11,832 nucleotides of DNA from Bacteroidales bacterium UBA2198 (GTDB taxonomy: Bacteria > Bacteroidota > Bacteroidia > Bacteroidales > VadinHA17). The DNA lies in contig DCVC01000093.1 of the NCBI GenBank assembly GCA_002328625.1, positions 2,221-14,052 on the forward strand, in the 5' to 3' direction. Shown here piece by piece: positions 7,001-11,832 of the stretch. The notes beneath the pieces were generated by a model that searched no databases, was not told the DNA's origin, and saw only the letters and a list, made by a program, of their open reading frames with translations. A program made the translations under genes and the position numbers. The number at the start of each line of letters is the position of its first letter. Within the stretch, counting starts at the first letter, position 1.

Positions 7001-9169
7001 CTATTCTTTTCCAAAAAAGTTCTTTAACCAGAAATTATTGGCTTCCATTCTTGAATGCATTCCTTTGAGTCCGGTTATACCATGACGGTTACCCGGATAC
7101 AACATGAACTGAAACGACTTTCCTTCATCCTGTAACCGTGAAATAAGATAGATGGAGTTCTGCATATGAACATTGTCATCGAGGTCACCATGAGTCATAT
7201 AGAGTTTGCCTTTAAGATTCTTAGCATATGTGAGAGCCGAACTCTCAATGTAACCATCAGGATTATCCCGGGGGGTATCCATATAACGTTCTGTATAGAT
7301 GTCATCATAAAGTCTCCAGTCGGTAACTGAAGAACCGGCCACTCCATGGGTCCAGTAATCAGCACCTTTGGTTAAAGCCATGCATGTCATATACCCTCCG
7401 TACGATCCTCCCGTGATACCCATTCTTGTTTCATCCACGTAAGCTTTTGTCCGGAGCCATTTCACTGCATCAATATAATCGAGTATTTCCCACTTGCCCA
7501 GACAACGATGCAGGTAATCAAGTCCTCTCTTACCAAAGTGGCCCGATCCCCTGTGATCGACCGTGAACGTAATTATGCCGTTTTGTGAATCCCATGAAGG
7601 GGAATTAACCGGCCATCTGTTATGTACATTCTTTGAATCAGGGCCTCCATATATCCTGAAGATAACAGGGTACTTCCTGGTTTCATCGAAATTCAGAGGG
7701 TACGTAATGATGGCAGGCATATTAAATAAGCCGTCAGAAGTCAAGATCTTAACCATCTCGGCTCTTGAGTGCCTGGCAGAATCAAAAACAAGTTGTTCAA
7801 ACTTATGTATTTCCTTAAACAATTTACCCCTTCTGTCGATGGCAACAATCGCTCCTGGACTTGAGATACTGCTCCATGTATCAATAAACCATGTTCCACG
7901 TGGTGATATACTCACACTATGGGTACCACTGCCGCTAGTGACCTGTAACAGGTTCTTTCCATCGAGTCCTACCCTGTAACAATGGCTGTCTGTTGATTCT
8001 GTACCTGTTGCAGTAAAATAAACAATTCTTACATCCTCATCCACTCTGTCGAGGCTGCTAACCCTGAAATTAAGGTTTGTAAGCTGTGCTATGAGTCTGT
8101 TATCCCAGCCGTAATAATAGAGATTCTCCCATCCATTCCTGACACTCAGTACAATAAAACCAGTACCGTTCTTCATAACATATATATCCTTGTAGAAGTC
8201 CAGCCACGCTTTCTGAGTCTCACTGTAAATCTCTTTAAAATGGCCGGTGGAAGCATCGGCAAGAATGATTTTCATCTCATTCTGCTCGCGATTAATTACC
8301 TGTACCGCAAGTTTTTTACTGTCAGGAGTCCAGAAGGGCCATGCAACGTACTGATCTACATCATTATCGGTTTTTACCCAAGTTGTTTTGGTTGTAGCAA
8401 CATCAGCGATCCCCATTTTTACTTTTGGATTGGGATCTCCTGCCTTTGGATAAGGAACAACTTCAAGAATCCCGTGAACACCGTCAGGCTCATCAAGCCG
8501 GGTAAGTGTGAAAACAGGGACCTCTGTCTCGTCAGTCCTCAGATACGCTATCCTGTTCCCATCAGGAGCCCACCAGAACGCAGCATAGCGGCTTGGCCGG
8601 TCTAGTATCTCCTCCATGTAGACCCACGACGAATAGCCGTTATAGATCCTGTCGGTTGCATCATAGGTGAGTCTTATCTCTTTTTTATTAACCAGGTCAA
8701 ATACAAAAAGATCCTTATTCTTCGTGTATGCTATTTTGGACCCTTCAGGAGAAAAACGCATATTAACTTCTGGAATATTATCATTGGTTAGTCTCTTAAG
8801 CTCTGTTTCATCCTTTTTGAAATAGAAGAGGTCATTATCCTTTAAAATAACCGCACTTTGCATATCGGGGCTGACAGCATCATATGTGCCAAGAGTCTCC
8901 CCCCGGGGAAGTGATTCGCTTAAAAGTTCCCGTCCACTCTTTTCAGGCGGAACTACAACACCTTTACCAGTTCGGATGTCAACACTCCGGATTACAAGAT
9001 TCTTGTCCTGATCAAGCATCTGGATCAGGTAATGTGAATCATCAGTCCACCCAAGGATTCGCGGCTGATTTACCGGACGTTGTGGCATCTGCGCCAGCGT
9101 ATTAATTCCGTGTACCTGGATAATGATAAACAAGCAAAAGATTACTCTGAAAAAGATTGATTTTCTCAT
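7001..9169 (-). CDS. Secreted dipeptidyl peptidase IV-type serine peptidase (S9B)
   Basis: Prolyl dipeptidase that removes N-terminal Xaa-Pro or Xaa-Ala dipeptides from peptides. Residues 1-26 form a signal peptide (basic start, long hydrophobic core, likely cleavage after TLA), so the mature enzyme should be periplasmic or surface-exposed. An eight-bladed propeller domain (about 95-465) carries the paired glutamates E186-E187 in YMEEIL that bind the substrate amino terminus in DPP IV enzymes. The alpha/beta-hydrolase domain (about 470-722) has Y507 in YGGP for the oxyanion hole, nucleophile S589 in GGSYGGYM, D664 in GDLDDNVH, N666, and H696 in NRHG. All catalytic parts are present, and 722 aa is normal for the family. 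The gene starts at ATG behind a leader with a good -7 promoter match. It is divergent from the M14 gene, and 159 bp separate its end from pntAA. Exact dipeptide preference cannot be read from the sequence. Confidence 0.95.
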   Translation of the reverse strand: MRKSIFFRVIFCLFIIIQVHGINTLAQMPQRPVNQPRILGWTDDSHYLIQMLDQDKNLVIRSVDIRTGKGVVVPPEKSGRELLSESLPRGETLGTYDAVSPDMQSAVILKDNDLFYFKKDETELKRLTNDNIPEVNMRFSPEGSKIAYTKNKDLFVFDLVNKKEIRLTYDATDRIYNGYSSWVYMEEILDRPSRYAAFWWAPDGNRIAYLRTDETEVPVFTLTRLDEPDGVHGILEVVPYPKAGDPNPKVKMGIADVATTKTTWVKTDNDVDQYVAWPFWTPDSKKLAVQVINREQNEMKIILADASTGHFKEIYSETQKAWLDFYKDIYVMKNGTGFIVLSVRNGWENLYYYGWDNRLIAQLTNLNFRVSSLDRVDEDVRIVYFTATGTESTDSHCYRVGLDGKNLLQVTSGSGTHSVSISPRGTWFIDTWSSISSPGAIVAIDRRGKLFKEIHKFEQLVFDSARHSRAEMVKILTSDGLFNMPAIITYPLNFDETRKYPVIFRIYGGPDSKNVHNRWPVNSPSWDSQNGIITFTVDHRGSGHFGKRGLDYLHRCLGKWEILDYIDAVKWLRTKAYVDETRMGITGGSYGGYMTCMALTKGADYWTHGVAGSSVTDWRLYDDIYTERYMDTPRDNPDGYIESSALTYAKNLKGKLYMTHGDLDDNVHMQNSIYLISRLQDEGKSFQFMLYPGNRHGITGLKGMHSRMEANNFWLKNFFGKE

Positions 9170-9207
9170 GGATTGAAAATAAAATATGATTGTGTTTTAA
9201 TGGACAT

Positions 9208-9215
9208 CAAAAATA
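9208..9215 (-). promoter_or_regulatory. Candidate -7 promoter element for the dipeptidyl peptidase gene
   Basis: Read on the minus strand, this is TATTTTTG, a full match to the Bacteroidota housekeeping -7 consensus TAnnTTTG. It would place transcription start near 9201, giving a leader of about 30 bases before the ATG at 9169. The -33 TTG is not clearly present at the expected 19-21-base distance; the best there is TTA. The position and orientation fit, but a six-base-defined motif in AT-rich DNA can occur by chance. Confidence 0.45.
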
Positions 9216-9239
9216 AGAATTTTAATATAGGAACCTAAT

Positions 9240-9262
9240 CGAATTGCAAATTCACGAATTCG
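9240..9262. repeat. Clustered GAATT inverted repeats in the divergent intergenic region
   Basis: CGAATT (9240-9245) is mirrored by AATTCG (9257-9262) across an 11-base spacer. The right arm is itself part of the 8-bp perfect palindrome CGAATTCG (9255-9262), and a further AATTC half-site lies at 9249-9253. The cluster sits between the two divergent genes and overlaps the area where the -33 element of the rightward promoter should lie, so a transcription-factor site is possible. No regulator gene is in the window, and the region is AT-rich, so chance is a real alternative. Confidence 0.3.
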
Positions 9263-9274
9263 GTAATTTAAATT

Positions 9275-9282
9275 TATCTTAG
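9275..9282 (+). promoter_or_regulatory. Candidate -7 promoter element for the M14 peptidase gene
   Basis: TATCTTAG matches the Bacteroidota -7 consensus TAnnTTTG at five of six defined bases. It would give a start site near 9288 and a leader of roughly 20 bases to the ATG at 9309. The -33 region holds only TTC (9251-9253) at a 21-base spacing. A rival reading is TAAATTTA (9269-9276) with TTG at 9244-9246, 22 bases apart. Either is weak evidence alone. Confidence 0.28.
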
Positions 9283-9308
9283 CTGATTATTTAAAATTTT
9301 ATTTTCTG

Positions 9309-11831
9309 ATGAAAAGAATTCTTTTTACAATCCTTTTTACGAACCTTGCCACGGTGAGCTCTTTACCCCAGGGGATAAAGTCACCCGGGGATTTTCTTGG
9401 TTATGAACTTGGTACACAATTCACCTTGCATCACAAAGCCATTGATTACTGCAAATATGTGGCAGAAAATTCGCCTTCTGTCGAATACCGTGAATATGGA
9501 AGGAGCTGGGAAGGAAGACCTCTTTGTGTTTGTATCATTTCATCAGAAGAGAATCTGAAGAATATTGAAGAGCTGCGTAGGAATAATCTTGTAAAAACAG
9601 GTCTCATGAAAGGTGAATTTACAGGGAAGCAGATCCCCTTCATCTGGATGGGCTACAACATTCATGGAAACGAAGCTGCCGGAATGGAGGCGGCAATGAA
9701 AACACTTTATACTCTCGTAAGCGGATCGTATAATGGTGCAGAGGAGTGGCTCAAGTCGTGCATAATAATTATTGATCCTTGCCAGAATCCTGATGGACGC
9801 GATCTTTATGCACACCGTTATACTTCTTCACGTAATAATTTCTTAAATCCCGATCGTAACTCCTGGGAGCATAACCAGGCATGGCCAAGCGCACGGATGA
9901 ATCATTACCTGTTTGACCTGAACCGCGACTGGACGTGGCAGACACAGGTTGAAACCCGGCAACGTATAAAACTCTATAACCAGTTTATGCCTCATGTGTT
10001 TGCTGATTTTCATGAAATGGGAGCTGAATCTACATTCTTCTTTGCACCCGGGGCCAAACCTTGGCATGAAGTAATTACACCCTGGCAGCACGAATTTCTT
10101 GCCCTTCTTGGTAAAGGTAATGCTGAATTATTCGATGAAAAATCAAGACTTTATTTCACAAAAGAGAATTATGATCTATTCTGCCCAAGCTTCGGTGATA
10201 CGTGGCCACTTTTTAACGGAGCCATGGGTTTTACCATCGAACAGGGAGGAGGAGGTGCATCGGGCCTGGCATACAAAAAGGAGTCGGGCGACACGCTTAC
10301 CCTTAAAGAGAGAATTGATGGCCACTTTACCTCTGCAATGGCAACAATAAAAGTGTCATACGAAAACAGGAATAAGCTTATTTCGGGATTTAACAAGTAT
10401 TTCGATGAGAATGTTAACAAGCCTTCTTTTCAGTATAAATCAGTCATTATTAAAGGTTCGAACGAAAGATCAAACATGGAAAATTTGTTTCGACTTCTTG
10501 ATAATAATCAAATAAGATATTCACTTGCCGGGAATAGCGGCAAGAAATTTAAAGCATTCGACTTCTTAGCCAATAAAGAAGATGAAATGACAATTGAGAA
10601 AGGAGATATTCTTATCAGTTCAAGTCAGCCGCTTTCACGATTTGTTCAGGTACTTTTTGAACCTGATAGTAAAGCCTCTGATTCGCTCAGTTACGACCTT
10701 ACGGCATGGTCATTACCTTATGCATACAACCTTAAGGCATATGCACTTGCAGAGCAGATCAAGCCTGAAAAAGACGGTGTTGAAATCAAAGCAATTATCA
10801 ATGAGCCAGATACTAGTAAGCCTTATGCCTATACTGTTAATTTCACAGGATTCAATGAGACAAAGTTTATCGCGGCGCTTCTCAAAAAGAACGTCAAACC
10901 AAGATATTCGCTGAAACCCTTTACTATTAATGGCATTTCTCACAACAGGGGCAGCCTGATTATTGCAAGAGGGGATAATAAACAATTGGAAGCTGGCTTT
11001 GACAAAATTATCACAGAGGAGGCAAACAGATGCCAGGTCAAGCTTATTCCATCAGAGACAGGACTTGTTGAGAGCGGCAAGGATTTCGGGTCGGTTTATT
11101 CTTCTTTAATGAAAAAGAAATCTGTTGCACTCTTATGCGGCGAAGGCACATCAACTGGTTCAGTCGGAGAACTGTGGTATTTCTTCGAGCAGGAGCTCGA
11201 TTATCCTGTAACTCTCATTAATACGGGCATTGCGGAACAGATTGATTTCAGCAAATATGATGTTCTGCTCCTTACTTCAGGAGGTTATTCAAAGTTGAAG
11301 GATACGATAGTCGATTATGTTAAAAAAGGCGGAAGGGTTGTTGCTTTTGAAAATGCCATTTCGGTATTTGCAGCAGAAAAGAGTACATCTCTTTCTAAAG
11401 CAGTTGAAACAAGAAGTGCAGAGCAGAAAGCTGCTGATAAGAAAGAGAAAAGTGATGATCCTTCACTCCTGAGAAAGTTTGAGGATCAGCGAAGGCACCC
11501 TCTTACTGAGCGATCAGCCGGCAGTATCTACAGAATAAAGCTGGACGAGACACATCCTTTTGTATTTGGGCTGGGCAGTGAATGGTTCGTACTGAAACGG
11601 TCAACCCTCTACCCCTTTCTTACAACCGGAAGCAATATAGGTTATATTCTTGATAAAGAGCCCATAGCAGGTTTTGCAGGTTATAAATTCAAGGATAAGG
11701 TAAAAAATACTCTTTTTACAGGTTCAGAGAAAATTGGATCAGGAGAGGTTGTATATATCACTGACAATCCCTATTTCAGAGCGTTCTGGAAAAGTGGAAG
11801 AGTGATTCTGGGAAATGCTGTGTTCAGATAG
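9309..11831 (+). CDS. Secreted M14 zinc carboxypeptidase-like protein with C-terminal GATase1-like domain
   Basis: Predicted exported zinc metallopeptidase, probably removing C-terminal residues from peptides; the substrate is not known. A short hydrophobic N terminus (about 1-18) looks like a signal peptide. The M14 domain (about 35-350) has the zinc ligands H119 and E122 (NIHGNE) and H235 (FADFHEMG). N205-R206 in DLNRDW match the carboxylate-binding pair of carboxypeptidase A, and E311 in TIEQGG is the general base. A long middle region (about 360-600) has no motif I can name. Residues about 604-685 resemble a class-I glutamine amidotransferase fold (VALLCGE, DVLLLTSGGY, GGRVVAFENA), but the usual nucleophile Cys position appears to be Glu681, so it is probably non-catalytic. 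A charged linker (about 688-735) precedes a final beta-rich block ending FRAFWKSGRVILGNAVF. The 840-aa protein is complete, with its TAG at 11829-11831. The ATG has an AT-rich leader without a Shine-Dalgarno sequence. Confidence 0.9.
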   Translation: MKRILFTILFTNLATVSSLPQGIKSPGDFLGYELGTQFTLHHKAIDYCKYVAENSPSVEYREYGRSWEGRPLCVCIISSEENLKNIEELRRNNLVKTGLMKGEFTGKQIPFIWMGYNIHGNEAAGMEAAMKTLYTLVSGSYNGAEEWLKSCIIIIDPCQNPDGRDLYAHRYTSSRNNFLNPDRNSWEHNQAWPSARMNHYLFDLNRDWTWQTQVETRQRIKLYNQFMPHVFADFHEMGAESTFFFAPGAKPWHEVITPWQHEFLALLGKGNAELFDEKSRLYFTKENYDLFCPSFGDTWPLFNGAMGFTIEQGGGGASGLAYKKESGDTLTLKERIDGHFTSAMATIKVSYENRNKLISGFNKYFDENVNKPSFQYKSVIIKGSNERSNMENLFRLLDNNQIRYSLAGNSGKKFKAFDFLANKEDEMTIEKGDILISSSQPLSRFVQVLFEPDSKASDSLSYDLTAWSLPYAYNLKAYALAEQIKPEKDGVEIKAIINEPDTSKPYAYTVNFTGFNETKFIAALLKKNVKPRYSLKPFTINGISHNRGSLIIARGDNKQLEAGFDKIITEEANRCQVKLIPSETGLVESGKDFGSVYSSLMKKKSVALLCGEGTSTGSVGELWYFFEQELDYPVTLINTGIAEQIDFSKYDVLLLTSGGYSKLKDTIVDYVKKGGRVVAFENAISVFAAEKSTSLSKAVETRSAEQKAADKKEKSDDPSLLRKFEDQRRHPLTERSAGSIYRIKLDETHPFVFGLGSEWFVLKRSTLYPFLTTGSNIGYILDKEPIAGFAGYKFKDKVKNTLFTGSEKIGSGEVVYITDNPYFRAFWKSGRVILGNAVFR

Positions 11832-11832
11832 G

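Noticed and set aside
7563..7979. 138-codon open frame on the plus strand inside the dipeptidyl peptidase gene
   Set aside because: The minus-strand gene is supported by complete catalytic motifs, and the antisense frame has no recognisable domain or promoter.
9256..9261. GAATTC as a possible cloning junction
   Set aside because: It is embedded in natural-looking AT-rich intergenic sequence with related half-sites, and there is no vector-like flank.

Overview
The window looks like a chromosomal segment of a Bacteroidota bacterium. The proteins resemble those of that phylum: a DUF1680/GH127 glycosidase, a secreted S9B dipeptidyl peptidase, a large M14 peptidase with a GATase1-like tail, and a three-gene transhydrogenase. 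Start codons lie in AT-rich leaders without clear Shine-Dalgarno sequences. One upstream region carries a good match to the Bacteroidota -7 promoter element TAnnTTTG. Order or genus cannot be fixed from the sequence alone.

Layout: (1) 3-2054, plus strand, a GH127-like protein whose frame runs off the left edge with a signal-peptide-like stretch, so it is probably 5'-partial. (2) 2061-3851, minus, a three-domain aminopeptidase P, convergent with the first gene and only 6 bp from it. (3) 3933-6841, minus, a complete proton-translocating NAD(P) transhydrogenase locus in the order pntAA, pntAB, pntB. (4) 7001-9169, minus, a secreted dipeptidyl peptidase IV-type serine peptidase. (5) 9170-9308, a divergent intergenic region with promoter-like elements and a palindromic cluster. 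(6) 9309-11831, plus, a secreted M14 zinc carboxypeptidase-like protein whose stop codon falls one base before the window end. Coding density is very high, and the longest gap is 159 bp (6842-7000). I see no RNA genes, mobile elements or CRISPR arrays.

How the genes may work together: the exported DPP IV and M14 enzymes would trim peptides outside the cytoplasm from the N terminus (Xaa-Pro or Xaa-Ala dipeptides) and possibly from the C terminus. The cytosolic aminopeptidase P would cleave Xaa-Pro bonds in imported peptides. The transhydrogenase couples the proton gradient to NADPH formation from NADH. The five minus- and plus-strand genes from 2061 to 11831 suit peptide-using metabolism, but only the three pnt genes are clearly one operon. 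The glycosidase is probably unrelated to them. I do not see an undescribed system here. The most useful second looks are the 5' end of the glycosidase, the pntB start, the divergent palindrome, and the degenerate C-terminal domain of the M14 protein.
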